This document shows, one piece after another, positions 34,170 to 42,927 of a stretch of DNA of 64,000 nt. The translations under genes and the position numbers were made by a program. Numbering within the stretch: the stretch's first letter is position 1; each line of letters begins with the position of its first letter. The stretch spans positions 2,728,001-2,792,000 of the forward strand of contig OY282430.1 of the NCBI GenBank assembly GCA_958296025.1, given 5' to 3'. A model generated the notes under the pieces. That model was given only the letters and a program-made list of their open reading frames with translations, did not search any database and had not been told where the DNA came from. This DNA is from an uncultured Pseudomonadales bacterium (GTDB taxonomy: Bacteria; Pseudomonadota; Gammaproteobacteria; Pseudomonadales; Azotimanducaceae).

Positions 34170-35504
34170 ATGACCATGCTGTTACGATTCGGTGTTGCCA
34201 ATTTTCGGTCCATTCGTGACCACCAAGAACTCCTTCTCACGGCCTCCACCCGGATCAGTCGAAAGCGGCCCGCCATGCCCGTGCCGACTTTGCGCGAAGA
34301 CGCCGTGCCCGTAGTGGCGGTCTATGGCGCCAATGCTTCGGGAAAAACCAACCTCATAGCCGCCATTGGCGAAATGCAGCGGCACATAGTGCTGTCCCAC
34401 AAGTCCCGTGACGCGACGGATCCAATCCCTAGAGAACACTTTCGGCTTGATGGCGTCAGTTCCCGGCAGCCCACACGCATGGACTGCACATTCGTCATCG
34501 AGAATTCGGAGGCGGACAGCAGTGGTGGAATTTACGAGTACGGCTTTGAATTTACTGCCGAGGAGTACAGCAAGGAGTGGCTGCTCCGCACAGTCCGGGG
34601 GCAGCGGCAGACAACCCGCACTTTGTTCGAGCGGGAGACGGTTGATGGCGACGTGAAGGTGCGCTTTGGCGGCCAGCTGCAGGGGCAGAACAGGGCGACA
34701 GCCAATTTGACACGCGCCAACAGCCTGTTCCTTTCCGCCGCTGCGCAGAACAACCATCCTCAGCTTGCCAAGCTCCATCAACATATAGCCAAGTGTTGGA
34801 TGGTTTTGTCAGGCAAGACAATCACGAGCGACTTTCAGATTGCCGAGCGTCTCAGTGGCTATCCGCACATGGAGCAACTTATGCGCGCCATTCGGCAGGC
34901 CGACCTCGGCATTGTGGGGACTGGCGTGGTGGAATTCGAGCCAAACAAGGAGCAAATAGACGCCATAAAAAAAGCCACGAAAGCTGTGGCCGCGCTTTTC
35001 AATGAGCCTTTCCCCCAAGACGATGCCATAGAGGATGAATTCAGGCAGAGACTTAAGCGTTTCCGGTTCACTCACTCAGGCGTGGACAATATAGACCGTG
35101 CCTTCAGCTACGATCTTGAGAGTGAAGGTACGCGAACGCTGACATCCCTACTCATCCCCGCGCTGGATGTGCTGTCATCCGGTTCATTGCTCGTCGTCGA
35201 TGAATTGGACTCAAGCCTGCACCCGCGCTTGGTGCAGGCATTTGTGTCCCTGTTCAAGGGAGAATCGAACTCGAACGGCGCCCAGTTGATTTGCGCCACG
35301 CACGACACCTCGCTGTTGGGCGGCGATCTGCTTGAACTCGATGAGGTTTGGATGGCTGAAAAAGCCCGGGACGGCGCTTCGAGCTTTACGCCTCTGACCG
35401 ATTATCGTTTGCGGTCCCGCGATGATCTTGAAAGAGCATACCGGCACGGGCGTGTCGGCGGCGTTCCGACAGGACGCGACTTGACTGTTGATCTTGTTGG
35501 CTGA
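34170..35504 (+). CDS. rloA: RloA / AbiLi-like AAA15-type ATPase
   Basis: A 444-aa OLD/ABC-type ATPase. It begins MLLRFGVANFRSIRDHQELL, the typical opening of this class. Walker A is YGANASGKTNL (near residues 51-61), and the C-terminal half has SEGTRTLTSLL, Walker B LLVVDELDSSLHP and ICATHDTSLLGG. The start ATG 34170 is where family similarity begins; the frame is open further upstream. It is followed 8 bp later by an RloB-type TOPRIM gene. The pair corresponds to AbiL/RloAB systems, reported as abortive-infection phage defence; the mechanism here is inferred from family only. Confidence 0.8.
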   Translation: MTMLLRFGVANFRSIRDHQELLLTASTRISRKRPAMPVPTLREDAVPVVAVYGANASGKTNLIAAIGEMQRHIVLSHKSRDATDPIPREHFRLDGVSSRQPTRMDCTFVIENSEADSSGGIYEYGFEFTAEEYSKEWLLRTVRGQRQTTRTLFERETVDGDVKVRFGGQLQGQNRATANLTRANSLFLSAAAQNNHPQLAKLHQHIAKCWMVLSGKTITSDFQIAERLSGYPHMEQLMRAIRQADLGIVGTGVVEFEPNKEQIDAIKKATKAVAALFNEPFPQDDAIEDEFRQRLKRFRFTHSGVDNIDRAFSYDLESEGTRTLTSLLIPALDVLSSGSLLVVDELDSSLHPRLVQAFVSLFKGESNSNGAQLICATHDTSLLGGDLLELDEVWMAEKARDGASSFTPLTDYRLRSRDDLERAYRHGRVGGVPTGRDLTVDLVG

Positions 35505-35512
35505 TCATCGCC

Positions 35513-36139
35513 GTGTCCGGTAGAAGACGCCTTTCGCGGAAGCCGGCGACGAGAATGCCGGCGGCAAGAGTTGTCATTGTTACGGAAGGCTTACGAACAG
35601 AGCCTGAATATTTCAAAACCTTTGTGCGCATTCATGGCGCTCCAACCGTAGAGGTCATTCCAATTGGCTTGGGAGGGGATCCCAGGAAGGTTGTGGATCG
35701 AGCCATCGCGGAGTTGAGGAATTTACGCCAAGACGCGCACATCAGCAGAAAAGATTCCGCATGGGCGGTGTTCGATAGGGATGAGCACCCGCGCTTTGCG
35801 GAGGCGAAGGACCTTGCCTTGGCGCACGGCGTTGGATTGGCCGTTTCCAACCCCTGCTTTGAACTTTGGGGTGTCTTTCACTACCGCGACTTGGACGCCC
35901 CAATGCGTCGCCAAGATTGTCAGCGCCTTCTCTCGGAAAACTGTCCGATCTACTCCCATCACGGAGGAAAACTCTTCAATGACGCGGAGGTCATCGAGAA
36001 GAATTATCCTGATGCGGTTGAACGGGGACGCGCATCCCTAGTCCGCCGTACGCAAGAGGGCGATCCGGAAGGCAATCCATCCACATCAGTGCATCGGTTG
36101 ACTGAGCACATTAAGCGTGTTGCTCCTTCGTCAGATTGA
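35513..36139 (+). CDS. rloB: RloB / AbiLii-like TOPRIM-family protein
   Basis: A 208-aa RloB-family protein. VIVTEGLRTEPEYFKTF (near residues 20-36) carries the acidic start of a TOPRIM-like fold, VFDRDEHPRF has the DxD pair, and SNPCFELWGVFHY is the family hallmark. It is presumed to be the nuclease effector released or directed by the RloA-type ATPase upstream. The start is GTG 35513, keeping the basic N-terminus usual for RloB; ATG 35555 is an alternative. The two genes are 8 bp apart and surely co-transcribed. Confidence 0.82.
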   Translation: MSGRRRLSRKPATRMPAARVVIVTEGLRTEPEYFKTFVRIHGAPTVEVIPIGLGGDPRKVVDRAIAELRNLRQDAHISRKDSAWAVFDRDEHPRFAEAKDLALAHGVGLAVSNPCFELWGVFHYRDLDAPMRRQDCQRLLSENCPIYSHHGGKLFNDAEVIEKNYPDAVERGRASLVRRTQEGDPEGNPSTSVHRLTEHIKRVAPSSD

Positions 36140-36172
36140 CGGTCTGGGGCCAAAGGGAGAACGATGTAACTG

Positions 36173-36919
36173 TTGCGATTCGCCCTTCGTTTTGCAATCC
36201 TTGCGCTGCCCTTGCACCAGCAGCCGTTTAGCGACGCTCACGCCGTGGACCCCCTGCAATCCGACGCCCCCCTCATCGTCTATGTGGACTACAAGAGTCC
36301 CTACGCCTTCTTGGCCTTGGCGCCCACCTATCAGTTGGAGGACGACTTCGGCATCCGCATTGACTGGCGGCATCTGACGCTGGACATCGGCAGCTACCTG
36401 GGCACCGCCAAGGCCGACGAGCACGGCAAGGTGCTGGAGAGCAAGCGCAGCGAGGAGCAATGGGCTTGGGTGCGCTACGCCTATCGGGACGCCAAGCGCA
36501 CGGCGCGGCAACGGGGGCTGGTGCTGAAGGGCACCATGAAAATTTGGGACTCCTCCTTGGCGGCCATCGGCATGCAGTGGGCTAAGAACGTGGGCGGGGA
36601 CTGTCTTCGGCGCTATTCCTTGGCAGTCTATGAACGCTTCTGGCGGAGGGAGCTGGACATAGAGGATCCAGCGGTCATTCAGGCGTTGCTTGCAGAAGCA
36701 GGCACCCCGACAGGCGGGTTTCAAGGCTATCTAGCTGGGCCTGGCCGCCGGGAGCACGACGCCCTGCAGGCCGAGCTGCTGCCGGCCGGACTGTTCGGAG
36801 TGCCCACTTACGTCATTGAAGACCAAGTGTTCTTTGGCCGCGAGCATCTGCCGATGGTGCGCTGGCTGCTGGGCGGGCGCCAAGGGCCGGCGCCGGACGT
36901 CGCCTATCAGGCGTTTTGA
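36173..36919 (+). CDS. DsbA-fold protein, 2-hydroxychromene-2-carboxylate isomerase-like
   Basis: A 248-aa thioredoxin/GST-kappa-fold protein. VYVDYKSPYAFLALAPTYQL (residues 36-55) has the Ser-Pro in place of a CxxC, as in HCCA isomerases. The C-terminal GVPTYVIEDQVFFGREHLPMVRWLL is the conserved cis-Pro and closing helix. Such enzymes use glutathione to isomerise aromatic-degradation products, or act as generic DsbA-like oxidoreductases. The start is unclear: TTG 36173 has AAGGGAGA upstream, while GTG 36245 gives a more compact protein. A paralogue follows 51 bp later. Confidence 0.7.
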   Translation: MRFALRFAILALPLHQQPFSDAHAVDPLQSDAPLIVYVDYKSPYAFLALAPTYQLEDDFGIRIDWRHLTLDIGSYLGTAKADEHGKVLESKRSEEQWAWVRYAYRDAKRTARQRGLVLKGTMKIWDSSLAAIGMQWAKNVGGDCLRRYSLAVYERFWRRELDIEDPAVIQALLAEAGTPTGGFQGYLAGPGRREHDALQAELLPAGLFGVPTYVIEDQVFFGREHLPMVRWLLGGRQGPAPDVAYQAF

Positions 36920-36970
36920 CGCCCGCCCGCTGAGTGGCGCCGTTCTCTTGACGGAAGGGCAACACAATCA

Positions 36971-37642
36971 ATGAGCCAAGGGATTAACCCAAACGCGCCG
37001 TCTCCCCGGTCTGAAGCCGCCGCACTGGTCGCCTACATCGACTTCAAGAGCGCCAACTCGCGCTTGGCCTTGGGGCCAACCTTGGCGCTGGTGGACGAAG
37101 TGGGGGCCACGGTCGATTGGCGGCCTCTTGGTTTCCAGCCCAAGCACCCCAAGGCCGGCTCCGCCGATGCCTCCAGAAGTGCGGTTCACGCCCGAGTGCG
37201 GGCGGAGTACCGCCACCGGGAGCAGGCGCTTTACGCCCGCAACCAAGGCATTGAGTTGATTCATCCACCGGCGAACTGGGACGACTTCGCTGCCAACGCC
37301 GGGTTGTTGTGGCTGCGCCGTCAAGGCGCCGAAGCCCGCCAATGCCGTGCCTACGTCACCCAAGTGTTTGCGGACCTGTGGGCGGGCCGCATGGACTCTG
37401 CCGATGCAACGGCCACCGCCGCCGTCATCATCGCCACTGGAGGGGAGGGGGCGGAATTTGGCGCGTATTTGGCCGGCCAGGCCCAAGCGGAACTCGATGC
37501 AGTCTTCGCCGAGGCCCGCGCCCTAGGCGCAAACGACACCCCGGCCTTTGTGGTGGGCGGCGAGCTCTACATCGGCCGGCAGCATCTGCCGGTCATCCGC
37601 TGGTGGCTGACGGGGCAGGTTGGCGAGCCCCCGGCGCTCTGA
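36971..37642 (+). CDS. DsbA-fold protein, paralogue of the preceding gene
   Basis: A 223-aa homologue of the preceding protein: AYIDFKSANSRLALGPTLAL matches the start of the first one but loses Pro and Tyr of the SPYA motif, and DTPAFVVGGELYIGRQHLPVIRWWL matches the end. GGAAGGG precedes the ATG at a good distance. The two likely arose by tandem duplication and form one operon. The altered Ser motif suggests a different substrate or a structural partner role. Confidence 0.7.
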   Translation: MSQGINPNAPSPRSEAAALVAYIDFKSANSRLALGPTLALVDEVGATVDWRPLGFQPKHPKAGSADASRSAVHARVRAEYRHREQALYARNQGIELIHPPANWDDFAANAGLLWLRRQGAEARQCRAYVTQVFADLWAGRMDSADATATAAVIIATGGEGAEFGAYLAGQAQAELDAVFAEARALGANDTPAFVVGGELYIGRQHLPVIRWWLTGQVGEPPAL

Positions 37643-37666
37643 AGACTTGCCCCCAAAACGGGAAAG

Positions 37667-37780
37667 CTAAGAGGTGGTCCGCTCATCGGCAAGTTCATCC
37701 TCCAAAGGAATGCGGGCCGTGGCGTCCAAGGTCTTGTCGGGCGAACGCCAAAAAACCCAGACGACCAGCGCCGCCGGCAC
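37667..37780 (-). CDS. Short CcoQ-like peptide downstream of waaF
   Basis: A minus-strand frame directly after, and in the same frame as, the waaF stop codon. From GTG 37780 it encodes 37 residues: AALVVWVFWRSPDKTLDATA, then RIPLEDELADERTTS. The pattern (short hydrophobic helix, aromatic-basic junction, Asp-x2-Ala, acidic end) resembles the cbb3-oxidase subunit CcoQ, but the membrane helix is short and no cbb3 operon is near. It may be a small membrane peptide, a CcoQ remnant or chance. Confidence 0.3.
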   Translation of the reverse strand: MPAALVVWVFWRSPDKTLDATARIPLEDELADERTTS

Positions 37781-37810
37781 CGCTGCGATGTCCGCCTCAC
37801 TGTACGGCTT

Positions 37811-38803
37811 TCAGCTCAGCGCCTCGGCCACCGCCTCCGGCTTCAAATCGCGCAGGCATTTCAGGTGCCCCAACGGGCAGACGGGTTGAAAGCAGGGGCG
37901 GCAGTCCAAGGATTTTTCCAATATCTTGGCGGTGGCGCTCAACGGTGGGGTGAAGTCCGGCGACGTGGCGCCGAACAGGGCCACCACCTGGACCGACAGG
38001 GCGCAGGCCACATGCATTAAGCCGGAGTCATTGGTCACCACGGCCTCCGCCAAGGAAAGCAGATCCACCGCTTCGAGCAGGCTGGTGCGGCCGGTGAGGT
38101 CCTTCACTGCCGGTGCGCGGCCGGCGACAGCGGCACCGAGTTCTCGGTCATTGGGAGAGCCCAGCACCCAAATTTGCCGACCGGCCTGCATTTGGGTTTC
38201 GGCCAACGCAGCAAAGTGTTCCGGCGGCCAGCGCTTGGCGGAGCCAAACTCGGCACCGGGGCAGAGCGCGATGACGGGCTTCTCAAGGCTTAAACCTAGG
38301 TGCGCAACCACAGCAGTGCGTTGCTCCACATCCACATTCAGAACCGGCTTGGGCGCCGGTGCCCTAAGGGGCGCGCCGGGGGGATGGCCGAGCGCCATGA
38401 ACCGCTCCACCATCTTCGGGTAGCGCCGTCGGTTTAGCCGCCGCCAGTCGTTGAGCAGCCCATAGCGGGCCTCTCCCAGCCAACCGGTGCGTTTGGGGAT
38501 CCGCGCCCACCAAGGCGCCAAGGCGGACTTGAAACTATTGGGCAGCACATAGGCGGCGTCGAACTGTTGCCGGCGCAAGGCAAGCCCCAAACACCGCCGC
38601 CGCCGCAAATCCAGCTCGCCATGCGCTACGGGCAGCTCATGCACTTGGGCAACGCCGGGCATGCGCAGGCCCAAGGAGGCAGTGGCGGGAGGGGCGAGCA
38701 GATGGACTTCCGCATCCGCGCCTTGCCGCAAAAGCACTTGCACCAAGGCGTGGGCCATCACCATGTCTCCCACCCAGGCCGGGGCGACGATCAAGGCCTT
38801 CAC
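37811..38803 (-). CDS. waaF: Lipopolysaccharide heptosyltransferase II-like
   Basis: A 330-aa GT9-family glycosyltransferase that adds the second heptose to the LPS inner core at the cytoplasmic face. VKALIVAPAWVGDMVMAHAL (from GTG 38803) is the family start, with the catalytic Asp in WVGD. CPGAEFGSAKRWPPEHFA near residue 175 binds the ADP-heptose, and VTNDSGLMHVACAL and LFGATSPDFTPP are diagnostic. The frame is open to 38875 without similarity. It sits beside ilvE and glnE as in Pseudomonas. The 200 bp between waaF and ilvE hold nothing I recognise. Confidence 0.9.
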   Translation of the reverse strand: MKALIVAPAWVGDMVMAHALVQVLLRQGADAEVHLLAPPATASLGLRMPGVAQVHELPVAHGELDLRRRRCLGLALRRQQFDAAYVLPNSFKSALAPWWARIPKRTGWLGEARYGLLNDWRRLNRRRYPKMVERFMALGHPPGAPLRAPAPKPVLNVDVEQRTAVVAHLGLSLEKPVIALCPGAEFGSAKRWPPEHFAALAETQMQAGRQIWVLGSPNDRELGAAVAGRAPAVKDLTGRTSLLEAVDLLSLAEAVVTNDSGLMHVACALSVQVVALFGATSPDFTPPLSATAKILEKSLDCRPCFQPVCPLGHLKCLRDLKPEAVAEALS

Positions 38804-39004
38804 GGAAGAACACCGGCAAGGGAGGTGGCGGTCACTGGTGTGCTGTCCAATTATTGAGCCACTGACTTGAGGCAAGGCCGGCGCAGCCTTCTCGCCAGGC
38901 GATGCCCTGGACCGGCAGCCGGGGGGCGCAGGGCGACAAGTTGACGCCTTCGTTCGTTTGCGCCGCGCTGGGGGGGCGTGCGGGGGGCTGCTTGCGGAAG
39001 GCCC

Positions 39005-39934
39005 TTATACCGACGTGTGCCACTCGGGGAAAGCATTGCGGCGCCCCCGCACTTGGTCGAAGTAGGCGCTTTGCAGTTGCTCGGTGATGGCTCCGCGCTT
39101 GCCGTCGCCGATTTGCCGCCCATCGAGTTCGCGGATGGGCAGCACCTCCGCCGCCGTGCCGGTGAAGAATGCCTCGTCGCAGATGTACAGCTCGTCCCTG
39201 GTGATGCGCCGCTCGACGATCTTGAGGCCGGCCTCCGCGGCCAAGTGAAACACGGTGTTGCGGGTGATGCCGTCCAAGCAACTGGTCAGCTCCGGGGTGT
39301 GCAGAACGCCGCCTCGGACGATGAAGATGTTCTCCCCGGAGCCTTCCGCCACATAGCCTTCGTTGTCCAGCAGCAGGGCCTCGTCGCAGCCGGCGTCCAA
39401 CGCCTCGTGCAGGGCCAGGATGGAGTTGATGTAGTGGCCGTTGGCCTTGGCCTTGCACATCGTGATGTTCACATGGTGCCGGGTGTAGGAGGAGGTGCGC
39501 ACCCGAATGCCGGCCTCCCGGGAGCTGGCGTCCATGTAGTCCGGCCAAGGCCAGACGGCGATGGCCAAGTTTACGGAAAGATGGTTGGCGCGCAGGCCCA
39601 TGCCCTCGCAGCCGAGATAGACCATAGGCCGGATGTAGCCTTCCGCCAATCCGTTGGCGCGGAAGGTCTCCACTTGGGCGGCGCAGACTTCCTGCCGGTT
39701 GTAGGGCATCTTGATGCCCAGGATGTGGGCGGAGTTAAACAGCCGTTCCGTGTGCTCCTGCAGGCGGAAGATGCAGGGCCCCTTCGGTGTGTCGTAGGTG
39801 CGCACACCCTCGAACACCCCTACACCATAGTGCAGGGTGTGGGTCAGTACATGGACCTTGGCGTCACGCCAGGGCACCAAGGCGCCGTTTTGCCAAATTT
39901 GGCCATCCTGGTCCGCAAAGTTGGTAATGGTCAT
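39005..39934 (-). CDS. ilvE: Branched-chain amino-acid aminotransferase
   Basis: A 309-aa fold-type IV, PLP-dependent transaminase for Leu, Ile and Val. Features are WQNGALVPWRDAKVHVLTHTLHYG, FEGVRTYDT, the lysine in MCKAKANGHYINS and the cofactor-binding YVAEGSGENIFIVRGG. GAAAGGAAC precedes the ATG, fixing the start well inside a longer open frame. The normal length is about 307. It lies 25 bp downstream of glnE on the same strand, so both are probably one transcript. Confidence 0.95.
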   Translation of the reverse strand: MTITNFADQDGQIWQNGALVPWRDAKVHVLTHTLHYGVGVFEGVRTYDTPKGPCIFRLQEHTERLFNSAHILGIKMPYNRQEVCAAQVETFRANGLAEGYIRPMVYLGCEGMGLRANHLSVNLAIAVWPWPDYMDASSREAGIRVRTSSYTRHHVNITMCKAKANGHYINSILALHEALDAGCDEALLLDNEGYVAEGSGENIFIVRGGVLHTPELTSCLDGITRNTVFHLAAEAGLKIVERRITRDELYICDEAFFTGTAAEVLPIRELDGRQIGDGKRGAITEQLQSAYFDQVRGRRNAFPEWHTSV

Positions 39935-39959
39935 GTTCCTTTCGCCGCCAAGCCGACGC

Positions 39960-42710
39960 TTAAGCCGCTGCCCCCCGAGGCACACCGAACAGCTGCGCCC
40001 AGACCTTGGCGACGGCCTCTCGGTGGGCCGCCATGGCCGCACTGGCACCGCCCCTGTCGCCTAAGTCCAGCACATTGCGGTGCCGTTGCGCCCGTAACGC
40101 CAAGTAAGCCCTGGTCAGGCTCTCCGCATCGTTTCGCGTCAGCAATCCCACTTCCGCGACCGCCTCTAAAATACGCACATTATCCGAATGGACGGCTAGC
40201 GTTGGCTGCCAATGGGCATAGGCCAAAACGAGATATTGAACCATAAATTCGATATCGACGATACCGCCAAATCCGCCCTTCAAATCCTCGTCCTTACCCT
40301 GATGGGCAGCCATGCGCTGCCGCATCTTGAGGATTTCGCCCTGCAGGGCCTTGCGATCGCGCCGCTGCCGCAACAGGTTGACCCGTACTTCCTCAAAGCG
40401 TTGGGCCAACTCCGCGTCCCCCGCCACGGCCCGCGCCCGCACCAGCGCTTGGTGCTCCCACACCCAGGCGCGATTGCGCTGATAGGCATCAAAGGCGCAC
40501 AGGCTGGCGACCAAGGTGCCGGCGTTGCCGGACGGCCGCAACCGCATGTCGATCTCATAGAGTGGCCCGAGGTAAGTGGGGACCGTTAGGCAGTGCAGCA
40601 GCTTTTGCGCCAGCCGATGCACGAAGCGGGACTCGGACAGCGGCAAGTCGTGCAGGAATACGAGGTCCAAGTCCGAGCCGGGGCCAAGCTCGACGCCGCC
40701 CAGCTTGCCATAGCCCACCACGATGAAGGGCCGGCGGTCCCCATCAATCGGCCCGGCGCGTTGCGCAGCGCACTGATCCCAAGCCCATCGGAGGCTGTGC
40801 TCCAGCACCGCTTCGGCCAAGTGGGTAAGGTAGTCGCTGACATGCATCAGCGGCAGGACGCCCAGGGTCTCCGCCGTGGCCACCCGAAAAACGTGCCGCT
40901 CCTTGAACGCCCGCAGCTCCTCCAGAACTGCCTCCTCGCCTTGGTTGCCGGCCAGCCGCTGACCCAAGGCGTCCGTCAAGGCCCGCTGGTCCAGCGCCAA
41001 TTGAACGGGTGTGCCCTCAAGCAGCAGGTTCAGCAGCATCGGACGTTGTTGGATGCGGTCCGTCAGCCATTGGCTGGCACCCACCAAACCCAGCAGGCGT
41101 TCCAGCACTTCGGGATGCTCGCGCAGCAACACCAAATAGGCGGAGCGACGCAGCACCGTGCGCAGGATGGGCACGATGCGCTTGAGCACCTCCTGCGCAT
41201 CCGGGGTGAGGCTTAGCCGGTGCAGCAGGGGCGGCATCAGCTCCTCCAAACGCTGGCGGCTTTCCTCCGCCACGGAAGGCCGGGCTTGGGCGGCGGCCAA
41301 CTCCAAGAGCGTCTGCGAGGCCAAGACGCCATCGCCAAAGCCGGCGCGGGCCAAACTGAGCGGGTCGCCACGCAGGGCCCAAAGGTCAACGTCGAACTCG
41401 GTGGCGCCCACGCGCAGCACCCGGTCGAACAACGCCTCCACATTAGCCCGATGCCCGGCCAGCGCCGCCAAGTAGGCATCATAGTTGGAGTAGCCCAGGC
41501 TCAGCGCCAACCGTAGGCGGCTGAGATCCGTGGCCGGCAGCCGATGGCCTTGGCGGTCACCCTCGGCCTGAATGCTGTGCTCCGAATGGCGCAGGAAGCG
41601 GTAGGCGTCGCCCAGTTGGGCAGCCTCATCGGCGTTGAAAACACCTAGGCGTTCGATTTCCGCCAACGCCTTCAGCAAGGAGGGCTGCTGCAAGGCCGGC
41701 TGCTGTCCCCCACGCACCAGCTGCTGCGCCTGCACGGCGAACTCGGCGTCCCGGATGCCCCCGGCGCCAAGCTTGACGTCATCCGCATAACGCCGGTCAT
41801 GCATCCGTATCGCCTTCATTTCGCGCATCGCTTCAATGGCGCCGAAGTCCAGGTAGCGGCGGTAAACGAAGGGTCTGATGGCGTCCAGCAAGGCGTTGCC
41901 GGCGGCCAAGTCCCCGGCGCAGGCCCGTGCCTTGATGAGGGCGAACCGCTCCCAATTGCGGCCAACGGCTTCATAGTACGCCTCCATGGCTCCGCTATGC
42001 ATCACCAGCGCACCGCTCTTGCCGTAGGGGCGCAGGCGCATGTCCACCCGAAAGACGAAGCCATCTGCGGTGACTTTGTGCAACGCCTCGATCAGGCGTT
42101 GGCCCACGCGCAGGAAGAACTTCTGGTTGGACCGTCCGGAGGCCGTTTGCCCCGGTTCGCCGTAGCCGAAGATCAGGTCGATGTCCGAGGACAGGTTGAG
42201 TTCCCGCCCGCCCAGCTTGCCCAGCGCCAGCACAAACAAGCGCTGCGGTTCTGTGCTGGATTCTCCAGTGGGCGCACCGTGCCGCGCCCGCTCCCAGCGT
42301 TCCACCACGGCAAGGGCGGCGTTGATGAGCTGGTCCGCCATCAGCGAAAGAGCGGCAACCGTCTCCTCCAGCGGGGCCAACCCCAGCAAATGCCGCCAGA
42401 CAATCCAGAACTGCCGCCGATTGCGCACCAGCCGCAACCTGCGCTGCAGGATTTGCATGTCCTCAGACGCGGCCGCCTCCGTCAGTTCAGTCTCCAAGCT
42501 GACTCGATGCGAAGGCTCCGCAAAGGTTCCCGCCGCCAGCGCATCGGCTAGCCAGTCCGGCTGCGTTTCCGCCATCTTGGCCGCAAAGTCGCTCAAGCCC
42601 ACCACCCAGCGGGCTTCGGGGGGAAGATCCATCCCCGTCTGTGCAGCCACCCGCAACGCCCGCTCCGAAATAGCGGGAGGCAGGCGGTGCGGGTCAATGG
42701 GCGTGGTCAC
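39960..42710 (-). CDS. glnE: Bifunctional glutamine synthetase adenylyltransferase/deadenylase
   Basis: A 916-aa enzyme that adds or removes AMP on glutamine synthetase under PII control. Two nucleotidyltransferase domains are visible, each with its metal motif: LGKLGGRELNLSSDIDLIFG in the N-terminal half and GYGKLGGVELGPGSDLDLVF in the C-terminal half, each followed by helical domains (GGIRDAEFAVQ and GGIVDIEFMVQYL). GTG 42710 gives the usual length; the frame remains open upstream, but that part is a shadow of another region. Confidence 0.95.
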   Translation of the reverse strand: MTTPIDPHRLPPAISERALRVAAQTGMDLPPEARWVVGLSDFAAKMAETQPDWLADALAAGTFAEPSHRVSLETELTEAAASEDMQILQRRLRLVRNRRQFWIVWRHLLGLAPLEETVAALSLMADQLINAALAVVERWERARHGAPTGESSTEPQRLFVLALGKLGGRELNLSSDIDLIFGYGEPGQTASGRSNQKFFLRVGQRLIEALHKVTADGFVFRVDMRLRPYGKSGALVMHSGAMEAYYEAVGRNWERFALIKARACAGDLAAGNALLDAIRPFVYRRYLDFGAIEAMREMKAIRMHDRRYADDVKLGAGGIRDAEFAVQAQQLVRGGQQPALQQPSLLKALAEIERLGVFNADEAAQLGDAYRFLRHSEHSIQAEGDRQGHRLPATDLSRLRLALSLGYSNYDAYLAALAGHRANVEALFDRVLRVGATEFDVDLWALRGDPLSLARAGFGDGVLASQTLLELAAAQARPSVAEESRQRLEELMPPLLHRLSLTPDAQEVLKRIVPILRTVLRRSAYLVLLREHPEVLERLLGLVGASQWLTDRIQQRPMLLNLLLEGTPVQLALDQRALTDALGQRLAGNQGEEAVLEELRAFKERHVFRVATAETLGVLPLMHVSDYLTHLAEAVLEHSLRWAWDQCAAQRAGPIDGDRRPFIVVGYGKLGGVELGPGSDLDLVFLHDLPLSESRFVHRLAQKLLHCLTVPTYLGPLYEIDMRLRPSGNAGTLVASLCAFDAYQRNRAWVWEHQALVRARAVAGDAELAQRFEEVRVNLLRQRRDRKALQGEILKMRQRMAAHQGKDEDLKGGFGGIVDIEFMVQYLVLAYAHWQPTLAVHSDNVRILEAVAEVGLLTRNDAESLTRAYLALRAQRHRNVLDLGDRGGASAAMAAHREAVAKVWAQLFGVPRGAAA

Positions 42711-42927
42711 GAAATGCGTCTGCTTTGCGGGGAATACCCGGCACAATGGCGCTACTTTACCGGAGCCCGGCCATGATGCAGAAGTGTCGGGGGCTGGGAA
42801 AAGCGCGGTTTGTCGGCATCCTAGCGATCTGCAGCTAGGCGCAGCAGCGGCCATGGCTTCGGATCGGATTGGCCAAAGCCCCCCAAAAAGGCGACAATCC
42901 TTCCCAATACTTGATAGGGGGACTGTC

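Noticed and set aside
38832-39548. 238-codon minus-strand ORF between waaF and ilvE
   Set aside because: It overlaps the ilvE coding region in another frame and shows low-complexity Gly/Arg/His composition.
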